The notes below the pieces were generated by a model that searched no databases, was not told the origin of the DNA, and saw only the letters and a program-made list of their open reading frames with translations. A stretch of DNA of 64,000 nt from Gongronella butleri (lineage: Eukaryota > Mucoromycota > Mucoromycetes > Mucorales > Cunninghamellaceae), in contig JAIWZP010000021.1 of the NCBI GenBank assembly GCA_025201375.1, positions 1 through 64,000 on the forward strand, read 5' to 3'. A program made the position numbers and the translations under genes. Below are positions 24,390-35,837 of this stretch, piece by piece; position 1 is the stretch's first letter, and each line of letters begins with the position of its first letter.

Positions 24390-25346
24390 ATGTCTGCCGC
24401 CGACCACGCCGATGATCTGATTGACTATGAAGAAGATGACCAGACGCTTCAGCAAGAAGCCGCCAAGGTTGCCGATGACACGGATGCGCTTGTTGAAGAC
24501 GACAAAAAGGACAAGAAGGGCTCATATGTTGGTATCCATTCAACTGGTTTCCGCGACTTTTTGCTCAAGCCTGAGCTGTTGCGCAGTATCGTCGATTGTG
24601 GCTTCGAACATCCTTCTGAAGGTACGCAGAAACGACCATTTCTCTCCCTCTCCTCCACGCGCAGGGATAGCGTGGGTGGTTGCTGGCGCTTGGTTTCGCT
24701 TGTTTGTTGATTCCTTTGTTTGCTTTTGCTTCCCTCCTTGTTGCCACGCCGCCCTTTCCCATTCCCCTCTCTCTCCCCTCCCCCCCTCCTAATTGTGCCC
24801 TTTTCCCCCGTCTTTTTTTGATTTTGCCCTTGCATCTTCTCGCTCGATTGCTCGTTTTGGCGCCTGACACCAACCTTGCTTCTTTTTTTTCCTGGTGCTA
24901 GTTCAACAAGAGTGTATTCCTCAATCGATTCTGGGCATGGACGTGCTTTGCCAAGCCAAATCCGGTATGGGCAAGACCGCGGTCTTTGTGCTTGCGACTT
25001 TGCAGCAAGTGGAGCCTGTGGACGGCGAGGTGGCCGTCATTGTTCTTTGCCACACGCGTGAATTGGCCTTCCAAATCAAGAACGAATATGCGCGCTTCAG
25101 CAAGTACTTGCCCGAGATCCGCACCGAGGTCTTTTATGGCGGTGTCAGCATCAACAAGGACATTGAGATTCTGAAGGACAAGTCCAAGTGCCCTCACATC
25201 CTCGTCGGCACCCCCGGCCGTGTCTTGGCCCTCATCCGCGACAAGCACCTCAAACTCGCCAATGTCAAGCACTTTGTCCTTGACGAATGTGACAAGATGC
25301 TTGAGCAACTCGGTAAAATTTTTAAAAAAAATGACGCGTCATGTGA

Positions 25347-25394
<48 letters not shown>

Positions 25395-26103
25395 GCGCGC
25401 GCGCCACGAGACGCATCTCACTCTTCTTTTGTTTCTAGACATGCGCAGGGACGTCCAGGACATTTTCCGTGCCACGCCCCACCACAAGCAGGTGATGATG
25501 TTCTCGGCCACGCTTTCCAAGGACACACGACCTGTGTGCAAGAAGTTCATGCAGAACCCGCTCGAGATTTACGTCGACGACGAGGCCAAGCTGACCCTGC
25601 ACGGTCTGATTCAATACTATGTCAAGTTGGATGAGCGCGCAAAGAACCGCAAGCTCAACGATCTCTTGGACCAGCTCGAATTCAACCAGGTGTGCATCTT
25701 TGTCCGCTCCGTCGCGCGCGCCAACGAGCTCAATCGCATCTTGACCGAGTGCAACTTCCCCAGCATCTGCATCCACTCGCAAATGAGCCAAGACGAGCGC
25801 ATCAAGCGCTACCGCTCGTTCAAGGACTTTGAGAAGCGCATCATGGTCGCCACCGACATCTTTGGCCGTGGCATTGACATTGAGCGCGTCAACATCGTCA
25901 TCAACTACGACATGCCCGACTCCGCCGACACCTACCTTCACCGCGTCGGCCGCGCTGGCCGTTTCGGTACCAAGGGTCTTGGTATTTCCTTTGTTTCGGA
26001 GGAGAAGGACACCGAGATCCTCAATGACGTTCAGAGCCGCTTCGAGATCAACATCAACGACTTGCCCGAAGGCGCGGACCCCACCTCGTTCATGCTCTCG
26101 TAG
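24390..26103 (+). CDS. SUB2: Sub2/UAP56 DEAD-box ATPase, splicing and mRNA export
   Basis: TREX-complex RNA helicase acting in spliceosome assembly and mRNA export. Exons 24390-24621, 24902-25312 and 25439-26103 join to 435 residues, the normal length. In order: acidic N-terminus ([11 protein letters not shown]), Q motif ([20 protein letters not shown]), Walker A variant [26 protein letters not shown] box ([12 protein letters not shown]), SAT, and the C-terminal motifs [16 protein letters not shown] and [16 protein letters not shown] rather than DEAD is the Sub2/UAP56 hallmark. The second intron carries 44 consecutive T (25349-25392) followed by an alternating GC stretch. Codon bias is strong in exons 2 and 3. 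Confidence 0.98.
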
Positions 26104-26966
26104 TGGACACGCGAAAAAAAAAGAGAAAAAAAGCTTGTTCTATCCCCATCCGTCTCGTTTTTACTTTTGAATTTGATCCACTCTCTCTTTTTCTTTTTTC
26201 CTCCCTCCTACTTTTTTTTGCCACCATTCTTTGTTTTCAATAAAAATAGCGTAGTCATCCAGTCCAAAGGAAAAAAAAAAAAAAAAACAAAGGACTTGCG
26301 AATTTCACAGCGACGTGTCACGGAGAAACTTTTTGAATTTACAAAATCTCTCATTTTTATCAAAAATCGAGGGTGACTCGATGATGACAGAGGCAATTAG
26401 CCTGAAATGCGTGGAATTTTGCAATTGCAAGGATGCACACGCTTGTGCATGTCCGTGATCAGGTGAAAACGCGTGGCGAGCGCGATTAAGGCACGTTTCG
26501 TTGTGATTTTTAATCACACCTGCCATGCGATCTCCGGCCAATCAATCTCATTCATACGGCTGATGAAATACATGCGTGATGATTGATTTCAATTGTGGAG
26601 AGTTTGATGGCACTGCGACGTGTCGCTATCGTGCAATTACGCGACTCCGTGAGCATATATGAGCGTGCCACTCGGCACCCAGCTAGCCAATTCCTATTTT
26701 GTTTGTTGTGTTGCCGAGAGGCTCTCGATCTATCGTTTATGGGCAAGTTTAGCGTCTATCCAATTCCTTTTATCCGAGCTTTTTCATTTTTCATTTTATT
26801 TTGCAAAAACATGCATGATCAAACGCAAAAGCGGGACCATCAAGGCTCAACTGATGTGTGGCAGGAAACGGGCGGTCTTTGAAATCAAAAGTATGAAAGA
26901 CGCAACGGCGTGCTTTCGTTCCTCTTTCGCCTTTTTTTTCTGCCTTTTCACCCCTGCTTCCTCGTT
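26104..26966. other. spacer between SUB2 and GAA1
   Basis: Tandem plus-strand neighbours. Near 26240 an AATAAAAA word could serve as the SUB2 polyadenylation signal, followed by an A run (26271-26287). The rest is unassigned; a frame open from 26659 to 27129 reads into the GAA1 first exon in another frame and is not supported. Confidence 0.45.
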
Positions 26967-29734
26967 ATGGTGCTTGCCAAACTCAAGGCTCGACTGGGCA
27001 AAAGAAAGCGCCACGCCTACTTGTCGCTTGAGCAGACTCGCGTACTTTTTTCCTTTCTCAACAAATATACCTCGCTCCTTTGGTAAAGTGCCCTTTTTTT
27101 ACTTTTTGGCGCGAGTGGCCGGGTATTGACATTTTCTTTGGTTTTAGCATCGTGCTTTTCTTCATTGGCACCGGCTGGATCCTATTGCTGCCACACGACG
27201 GCTACAGCAAACACACCTACGTGTCGGAAAATGCGCTTCTCCCCGGTCAGGTAAGGCGTCCAGCTAAGCAGACTTCTTTTGACGCCTCTGTCTTGCCAAT
27301 TGCCTTTTAGGTCAACGTCTACTATGGTTACAATGACATCAATGCGGCCGAGAATTATCGCGCCGAGCTCCTACAGCTTCATCATCAAAACATCAGCGCG
27401 TACGTCATCTTTTTTTTTTTTTTTCAAAATATTCAACTCGTGCTGATTTTTTGACGTGTGTAGGCGCTCGCAATATATTCAGGGTGAGCTCGGCAAGGCT
27501 GGGTTTAAGGCTGTTACCCAGGATTTCGATATCAAAGGCATCTCGGTAAGAAAAACACGCGTTTTTTGAATGCATCTCATTTTTTTTTGTTTCCAGGGCA
27601 TCAACACCTTTGCCATTTACCGCACGCCTCGTAGTGATGGAAAAGAAGCTTTGGTATTGAGCGCGCCCTGGACATCGCGTACAGGCGAAGGTATGATTGG
27701 CGCGTCAGCTGCGCACGCGCCAATTCGCTCATGCGCCTTTTTTTTTTTTTTTTTTTATGTTTTACAGCCAACATCAATGGACTTGCCGCGCTGCTTTCGT
27801 TGTCCAAACTCTTCAAGCGTAAGTCCAAGCTTATCCAGGGCTTTGTAAAGTGTCTCATCGCGTCAAAACTTGTTTTGTTTTAATAGGCAACGTGTATTGG
27901 TCCAAAGACATCATTTTGCTCGTCACAGACCAGGCCAATGCCGGCACCCAGGCGTGGTTGGAGGCATACCATGGCATTGAGCAACAAGGTCAATGTCCCG
28001 CAATGCTTGCCGCCCGACATGTCATGCTGATATTATCATTTTCATCCAGGTACATACTCGTCATTGGTCATGCCGCGCTCCGGTGCAATCCAGGGCGTCG
28101 TGAACCTGGATTTCCCCGGCACGAATGACTATGAACGTCTTGGAATCTTTTTTGGTAAGACCACAAACAAAAGAAGATGGAAAATGAGCAGATCTCATTT
28201 TTTTTGCTTTTCTTTTTTTTCTTTGTTTTCGCTGTAGAGGGTGTCAATGGACAGCTCCCCAACCTTGACCTTATAAACACGATCCGCATTGTCGCCGAGT
28301 CGACCGCCAGGATACCCGTCACCTTGCATGACAGCAATGACCCTATCACTCTTACTAACGACGCATATTGGAGCGGCCTAACTCACCTCCTCAACTCCAT
28401 GAAGTCTCAAGTTTTTGGGCATCCATCCAGTGATGCCGGCCTGTATTTGAGGTAAACGAGGAAAAAGACGGGAGAGGGCAGCGTGTTGCGCGCTTTTTGC
28501 TTTGCACACGACGCGCCACTCACGTGTTTTGTCGTCTTTTTGTCGTGCATGATTATCCAGGTACAAGATTGACGCGGTCACGATCCACGGCATTCACGGC
28601 ACGAATCAGCTGCACTCGCTCTTTGGGTTCCATCGCATTGGCATGTATGTGAAACTAACAAAAAATGACAAAAAAAGAAAAAATAGTTCTATACGCCGCA
28701 ATTGTCGTCTCATCCCGTCCCTTTTTTTTTTTTTTTTACAGTCTCGTCGAATCCACGTTCCGCAGTTTGAACAATCTTCTCGAGCATTTCCACCAGTCAT
28801 TCTTCTTCTACATGTTGCCCAAACCCAATCGATATGTGTCCATTGGCGTGTACATGCCACCCGTCATTGTCTACGCCTGTTGTTTGGTCTTCCAAATATC
28901 CTTTTTATCATCTTGTTTGTCGTCGCTTCGCGTACACATCCCGTGTCATGCATCACTTATCCTTGATTCGCATATTTTTTCTGTCTGTGCTTACTCTTTA
29001 GTGCTTTATTATCTGGATCCGAAAATGATTGAGGCCGAGGACCGCGAGATCAAATTGAAAAAGGCTGTGGCGGCACCCGCGTACAGCGTGTATGACCGGC
29101 CAATGGGATCTGCGTTCGCAGTGATGGCCATTGTTCTGCTTGCCGGCATGTCGCTCTTTGCAGTGATGCAGCCACAGGCAATGGACTATTTTCCGGGCGA
29201 CAACATGATCGAGGTAACATCGCCACTTGTCTCAAACATGGCTGTCGCGCTGCCCATCCACTCATTCCTTTTTGATTTTAGTGTCTGGGTTATCAAATCG
29301 CGTCTGCCGGCGCAATTGCGGCGCTAGTGGTGTTTTTAGCAAGCCTTTGGATCCGATCGCACGACAAGACGACCTACGACGCGCGACTACTCAAGTGTTT
29401 GTGCTTGGCCGTTGGTGCCATGACCATTGCCACCGTGTCGCTTCTCAATTTTAGCCTTGGCATCGCCACCGCTCTCGCGACAATCATTCCTTACACAATT
29501 GTTCGTCCCTCGGACTCACTCGCACTAAAGGCCCTGTACGTGGCCTTGCTTGCACTCGTCTCGCCGCTTGGTCTCACTGCTGCCTATGCAACATATGCAA
29601 ACACGACAATTGTGCAAGTAATTATGCCCCTGGTCTGGGATTACCAATTGGTTCACTCGTGGTTTCTCGCGTACGTCTGCACCGTCTATTGGCCCGTCAA
29701 CCTCGCAATGCAAATTCTGGTCCTTAGCAGCTGA
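26967..29734 (+). CDS. GAA1: GPI transamidase subunit Gaa1
   Basis: Membrane subunit of the ER GPI-transamidase that attaches GPI anchors. It begins [20 protein letters not shown]; the first exon ends near 27083 and the second starts near 27149, restoring the N-terminal span [15 protein letters not shown]. The lumenal metallopeptidase-like domain runs over many short exons: NIQ-like segment [72 protein letters not shown] and [17 protein letters not shown]. The final exons encode a cluster of membrane spans to a stop at 29734. Between about 28890 and 29005 the frame is open but unlike the family, so an unrecognised intron may be present. Family call is firm; exon details at that point are not. 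Confidence 0.9.
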
Positions 29735-30575
29735 TTCGCGTGTCTTGAAGAAAAAGTAATGTAATAAAGTCCATATTTGGGCGAGGAATGCGATCGGCTG
29801 CCAATTACCCAATAGCGTGCGTTCGGATAGATAGACCTTGTAGGGATTGGTGAACTGCGCCGCCCCGGAAGAAAAACAATGCTCAAAAAAATCGCCGGCA
29901 AAGCTTCTCTTTGCGTAAATTTCCTATAAGCGTCGCATTAGATTCACAACCAGGAGCGTTTCTGTAAAGATGATTCATCGACCGCGGCATCCTTAATCAA
30001 GATTGCTTCTTTTTTTGAAAAAAAAGTCCCTCAATGTAGTCTATCGCACATTATTTTCCTGGCCGCTGGACTCTGAGACAAATGGAGCGTACTACTCCAG
30101 CACAATAGTTCGCGAATGAAATGGCACAAGACGTGCACGAGAACGAAAAGACGCACCGGCATGAGAGCTGAGAGTTACGCTTTTTTTATTATTTTTGATA
30201 CCCTTTGGCCAGCAATGATAATGACATGTCCAAGAGCGTCAAGTATCTCCAGGCCCATTGGGCATCCGGAGACGGTGGCCGCCAAGTGTGCAACGCGCTT
30301 CACCTCTCCTTTACGTGTACTATTGTTCTTCTTATTTATTACTCTACTATTCCGTTTTTAATATCTCCTGCAGAATAGTTATATTTTTCCTGAGTGACAT
30401 TTTGACAACTGGCATGCACTATCGATGCATCGGAGAAAAAAAGACGTCATTAACATTCCCAGCAAGTCGCAATCTACCCAGCAATCCTTGTCCCTGAGGG
30501 GACATTGGATCTCGTATTTAAGAAACAAGGTGCACGGCGAAGAATTTATACTTTATCATATTTCTAAGCATTATC
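29735..30575. other. spacer with TATA-like box for the downstream gene
   Basis: No gene is recognised. A TATTTAAG word lies at 30515-30522, about 54 bp before the next start codon, preceded by CCCTGAGGGGAC, which contains a stress-element-like AGGGG core. AATGTAATAAAGTCC at 29758-29772 is a likely polyadenylation signal for GAA1. Confidence 0.5.
30515..30522 (+). promoter_or_regulatory. TATA-like box of the small secreted protein gene
   Basis: TATTTAAG sits about 54 bp upstream of the ATG at 30576, and TTTATACTTTATCA lies closer in. Position and sequence suit a core promoter of an inducible gene; this is inference. Confidence 0.4.
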
Positions 30576-31139
30576 ATGAGATTCTTGGCTATTGCTGCTT
30601 TGGTTGCGCCCGCGCTTGCGTTGAACAATGAAGTTAATAATGACGCTGTTGATAAGACGGAACTTGACAAGTTTGACCTTGGTGGAGTTCTCAACAATGC
30701 GCTGTGGCCCGCCGCGTTTGCCAAGAGCTGCATGATGATTACCAAGTCGATGCAAGATCTCATGATCCTCATGACAAACCCCCTCATGAACGGTCTCCAC
30801 TGCACTGAGGATCAGCAGCGCCTATATGAGGCACCTGTGCAATGCCATGGTGAAGGCTTGCAAACCACCGCCGCCGAGATCCTTTGGCCATTGGCTTTCA
30901 ATCAACAACAAAGCGTGCTTGAGAAGCTCAATGCCCAAACCAAGTGCTTGCGTGACTTTATCGAAAAGCGCCAGCGCATGTCCCCTGGTCCCCAGACTCC
31001 CTACCCTACCGTCAGCGGCGGTATCAAGGCCGTCGATGAGGAAGCCCAGAAAGAGGATGCTGCCCCTCAGGAGGCCGCGAAGGAGCAGGTCGCCAAGGAG
31101 GAGGCCGCCCCTCAGGTCGAACAACCCGCCAAGTTGTAA
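30576..31139 (+). CDS. small secreted protein of unknown function
   Basis: Single-exon gene of 187 residues. It starts with a clear signal peptide (MRFLAIAALVAPALA, likely cut before LNNEV). The mature part has a helical region with four Cys (near residues 53, 76, 89 and 127) and paired segments LNNALWPAAFAKSC and EILWPLAFNQQQ, which look like an internal duplication. The last 45 residues are a low-complexity Ala/Glu/Lys/Pro tail (EEAQKEDAAPQEAAKEQ). I recognise no family; cell-wall or surface-active roles are possible but unsupported. The C- and G-ending codon use suggests high expression. Reading frame and promoter support a real gene. Confidence 0.75.
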   Translation: MRFLAIAALVAPALALNNEVNNDAVDKTELDKFDLGGVLNNALWPAAFAKSCMMITKSMQDLMILMTNPLMNGLHCTEDQQRLYEAPVQCHGEGLQTTAAEILWPLAFNQQQSVLEKLNAQTKCLRDFIEKRQRMSPGPQTPYPTVSGGIKAVDEEAQKEDAAPQEAAKEQVAKEEAAPQVEQPAKL

Positions 31140-32415
31140 GCACGTCGCTATTCCAATTGCTATCCTTGTTCACTTTGTCCAATTGACCGCTAAAGACAAT
31201 AAATAATTACTTGCGACACGCTTTTATTTTATTTTTCAGAAAGAAAGAGAAGGCTGCGCAATGCATCTCTAGACGCGTCAATTTACATTTGTACTTTGTA
31301 AACAATAAAAAAAAAAAGAGCATATGAAGGCATAATCACCAATGGCTTTCAATCATTATAACCCTTGGTAAACCATAAAAAACAGCAACAACAGCGAAAG
31401 GACACGAGCCTGTGGTGCGTTCTGTAATTATCACTGATATAACGCTCTCTTTTTTTTCAGGTTCCGTAAAACACGTCCTTTCAATTGCGCGGTGAACTCA
31501 CTGGCCTTTTTGTCGCGCGGTCTTTTTTTTCATCGGATTTGTCCAGTAAGTAGACGTACAGCCTGATTTTTTCTGCACGCAACCAATTTTCTTCTGCGAG
31601 CAAAGCAAATTGAGCACGCACATAGTGGAATTGAGGTGCATGCAGACGGGTGGTGCAGTATGGGGCACGCAAATTGTTAGGTTAACCAAATCTCAATTGA
31701 CTGATCTGTCTCTACAGAAAAAAAGCATTGAGCGTGTCTCTCGTTTCGACTCGTGCGTGGTCTTTATTTGGAGACTCTGACGCGCTTTGTCGTTGAGAAA
31801 CGACACATTTCACCAATTGCATAAATTTGGCATTGGCTCAACAACAGCGCGTCGTCCTTGCGTTTCCTCGATAACTCTAGCGTCTCTGGTGACCGTCTGT
31901 GTGCGATTTGAATTTGGAATTTTTGATGCGTGTCTTCGCCGAGATAAGACGCGTTTTACCCTGTTTGCATAATTTTGGTATCAGCTCAACAAGAGTATGC
32001 CATATTTGCGCTTCTTCAGTATTATTCGCGTAAAGTAGGTCTGCGTGTGTGATTTTATTTAACTTGTTTGATGTGATAAAATAAAGTGCGAAAAAATATG
32101 TTGCTCCTGAATATATGTGCTCACGCTTCGTGTTAATTGCGTCAGTATTCGAAGAGTGATGTACAACCACTCACTCCATTCAATGGAACTGTTGTACAAA
32201 AAAATACAAAATTCGACAACATTTGCGTGTACATTGCGCCGCTGATGAAACAAGTCGGTGCCACGTGAGTTTGGCAGGGCGTTGTTTCGGCGCCCAGGGA
32301 GCAAATGAAATGGCTCAGAGTTTTGCTTTGTCAGCGGAAGCTCAAAGTATAAAATAGCGCCCTGTATCCACTTTTTTCACTTTGTCTTTCTTCTTCATAC
32401 CTATTTTTGCTTACT
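31140..32415. other. spacer before the copper chaperone gene
   Basis: No gene is recognised in about 1.28 kb. CAATAAATAATT at 31198 is a plausible polyadenylation signal for the secreted protein. Two related lines of text recur near 31786-31830 and 31940-31995 (CGCTTTGTCG...CATTTCACCAATTGCATAAATTTGG and GACGCG...TTTGCATAATTTTGG), a weak local duplication. Confidence 0.45.
32348..32355 (+). promoter_or_regulatory. TATA box of the copper chaperone gene
   Basis: TATAAAAT lies about 60 bp upstream of the start codon and is followed by a CT-rich stretch (TTTGTCTTTCTTCTTC). This is one of the few canonical TATA boxes in the window. Confidence 0.5.
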
Positions 32416-33428
32416 ATGCCGTCAATATTGAAAAAACAATTCAAAGTAAGGTGTACTGCGCTTTAAATACGCCCTAATAACGTGTACGGGCTCTATACTT
32501 AAGGTTGCCGGACTTGCTTTGTTTTTAGACCGAATTTGCAGTGGACATGACGTGCCAAAGCTGCGTCGACGATATCACCAAAGTGCTCAAGGACTACCCC
32601 GACATCACGCACTTTAATATCGACCTTGCCAACCAGAGTGTGGTTATTGAAGGCACAGGCAAGTCCAAGGGGCGCGTGGGTGGATAGAGAAGCGAGTTCT
32701 CGTTTGAGCCGGCGTCGACCAAGAGACGGTCCTCTGGAGGTGCGTCAAAACTCACTTTTTTTTTTTTTTTTTGTTCAGCTCCGCCATCGCGATTGGCGCG
32801 GACGCTAAAGGACACAGGCCGTATGGTTGTTGTGCGTGGTCAAGGGGTTGCGGACGAGCAGCAAGGACATAGTGGCGCTGCTGTATGCATCTTTGACGTT
32901 TATGGCGACGACGCGTCCAAGCAGCCGCCCACGGGCACCAATGGCCTTGCGCGCTTTGTGCAAATCGACCAAGACACGTGTTTGATCGATTTGACCGTGC
33001 AAGGTCTGACACCAGGCAAACACGGCGTGCATATCCACGAGTGTGGCGACATCTCGCGTGGATGGTTGTCCACGGGCGATCACTTCAATCCCACGGGCGT
33101 TGACCATGGCGATGAAGAGCATGGTCACGTCGGCGACCTTGGCAACGTTGACGTCGATGCCAATGGCTGGGGCGACCTCGTCGTCGAGAGCGACCGTATC
33201 AAGGTCTGGGATATCATTGGCCGCAGCATGGTCATCAAGGAGCGTGCAGATGATCTGGGCAAGTCAAGCACCGGAACCTCAAAGACAGACGGAAACAGCG
33301 GCTCAGGCGTCCTGTCAGGTATCATTGCTCGAAGCGCAGGCGCCTTTGAGAACATGAAGAAGGTCTGCGCATGCAATGGCGCCACTCTGTGGGAAGAGGC
33401 ACGCGTTCAAGAGCCAAAGATCGTGTAA
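32416..33428 (+). CDS. CCS1: copper chaperone for superoxide dismutase (CCS/Lys7)
   Basis: Delivers copper to Cu/Zn superoxide dismutase. Exons 32416-32445, 32529-32658 and 32779-33428 give 269 residues. Domain I is an HMA domain with the copper site MTCQSC and the following IDLANQSVVIEG strand. Domain II is SOD-like (GKHGVHIHECGD, GDHFNPTGVDHG, GHVGDLGNVDVDANG). Domain III holds the CXC copper-transfer motif in VCACNGATLWEE. The second intron begins gcaag after CAG and is GC-AG; using it restores the frame (EGTAPPSRLART). All three functional regions are intact. Confidence 0.95.
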
Positions 33429-34398
33429 ATTGCCGTTTTAATAAATAAAATTTTGCAAAAGCTTCAAAGAACGCTAACAGATACAAATTGAGAGAGAAGA
33501 AGAGGGCAATTGATCCACATGGGGACGATCATTGTTGCAAAGCAAGCCATTGAGACGCACTCACAGAGTTTCCATTGCTCGCATACCTTTCGCGCGCTTC
33601 TCTCTTTTTTTTTTCCTTTTTTAGCACGTCACATTCATTTGTCAGCAAGTGCTGTGTAAGATATCTATGGCGTGCTTCCTGTGGGACACGTGGCCGATAA
33701 TACTCACAATGCCTCAGCGAGAGGCAAGGAAATTCGTTTTTTGAGCATTATAATGTGCAATTTGCAGACAAATCCGACTCTCCTCACCTGACGGGCCAGC
33801 TCATGAGCACGTCCACAAAAATTTGACGCGACATACGCCTCTTTTTATCTTTTGCTTGTTAGGTTGGCACGAGAAAACAGCCGTAACACTTGAGAAATCT
33901 TTCGATTTACCCATTTTCGATGTAACTTTTGAAGCATCAAGGAGTGAAATGCCAATGGTGACCGCGCAAAGGCGTGAAATATGCTGGAGCACAAAAATTG
34001 GCGGGCAACAAGGGCCGACTGCGGCAGGCAAAAAAAAAGACTGCCACGGGAAAATTGCCCTACCAACAGGTTTTGGGGTGGTTTTTTTTGTGCAGACCAA
34101 TTCTAGGTGAAAAGAGGAGTTGTAGAGAATGTCGTCGAGGAAAATAATCTGACGGACCTGCCTCTCGTTCCTACAATTGAGTCGCCATGGTCCTTGTCGT
34201 GCTCAAAAACCAAATGTCCACAATTTCTACAAAAATCATATGAATCGAAGCGTCTTTGATAGAAAACACTATTTGAGCAAACTTGAGGTGCTCATCGTGC
34301 CTGGCTTCCGAGCTACAGGCTGTTAAATGTCTTCTCTGGGCTGGCAGCAAAAAAGTCACGTGCACTGGATTCAAAAAAAGCAATTTGCCTGGTTTATT
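33429..34398. other. convergent spacer between CCS1 and VAC14
   Basis: Nothing coding is recognised in 970 bp. AATAAATAAAATTTTG just after the CCS1 stop is a likely polyadenylation signal. Open frames on both strands near 33820-34110 overlap each other and lack family features. Confidence 0.5.
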
Positions 34399-35800
34399 TC
34401 ATTTTTTCAAAGGCTTTTGCCGGCTAACTCTAGATGACGCGTGTGTAGACGCAGCATTTGACGCAGGCGTTGGGTTTGTGCCGCTGCGGGAGACATTGAT
34501 GCCTGCAGGGTATCTGCCATCATTCAATGTGGTGGAGCGCGACTTGATATTTCCAGAACTCATGTCATCACGGCTGACGTTGCATGCCTGGGATCCATTG
34601 GTGCCACCGCTTGCGCTGCCTGATAAGTACGTAAATGAGAGAAAAGGTGAGCCCGGTCCCTTGGTGACGCGAATTGGCACCGTGCACTTACCATAAGTCA
34701 TTCTTGGTCGCCTGCCGCGGTTCGCCGTGTTGATTTTGGACAGGTTTTGTAAGGCTAAGGAAGTAGAATAGAAAATCACCATGAGTAATTGCATTGTTCG
34801 CGCATTCCTTTTCATGACGGGTTAAAAAAAAAGGATTGAGGTGTGGGTTTTGCTTCTTACTCTGCCGCCTTTGGCGTTCATGTCGTACTTGGACGGCCTT
34901 GAAGTGTTGCAACAGCTCTTGGAACTTGATCGCGTCCTCGGCCTTGGTGTTCTTGCCGCTGGTGCGCTTGGGGACAGATTCGTTTCCTGTAGGACTAAAA
35001 AAAAATAATTGCAAAATGGGCGACAAACGCGGTTGCATGAGCCAATTGGTCTCATGTTTTGCCCCACATCAGTGCCGCCTTACCTCTTGGCCATTGTATT
35101 CAGGTAGCCTAGCGAGGACACGCTGCTGAGTCGATTGCGCAGTGTCGAGTAGGCGCTGGATTGAGGCAAAAGCATCAAAATGCCGTACATGCACTTATAA
35201 AGATAGGGGTATCGTTCAGGCTCCAGCAGCTGCAGGCGAAGATCTGCGTGAAAAAAAAAAGCGAATTACGCGCGTGTCAGCAAATTCAGGGGCGATGGCA
35301 TCGCTTTTTTTTTTTTTTTTTGCGTCACATACAGGTAAACACTGGCGATTCCAGCAATTGCACCAGCTTGTCAATCTGAATGAGCATGTTGACCGTGATT
35401 TCCAGCTCAGCACTACAATTGAGGGACAAAAGTAGATCAGTCGCGCGTCGCAATGTATAGATTTTCTATTTGTTTTTCTCTATTTTTCTATTTTTCCTTA
35501 CCAGACAGGAAGCATGGACGCGGCGTGCTCATAGGTCTGGGCCAACAAGCACAGCGAGAAAGTGGCGACTGCATTGTGGCACCAAGATTTGTACAAAGTG
35601 ATGAACAGGCGCTGACCATCCTTGTGGTCCAAATTGCGTAGGCGTTTGCGCAGGTCCGCAAGCTCTGACGACGTGATTAGGATGATGTTCAGGTTCTGCA
35701 CCATGATGCTGGCAAACTCAAGGTCCTAACCGCCGATGAAAATCAAATAAAAAAAGACTCAATACTTTGGATGCACACGTAATGGCATTTTTTCTTTTTC

Positions 35801-35837
<37 letters not shown>

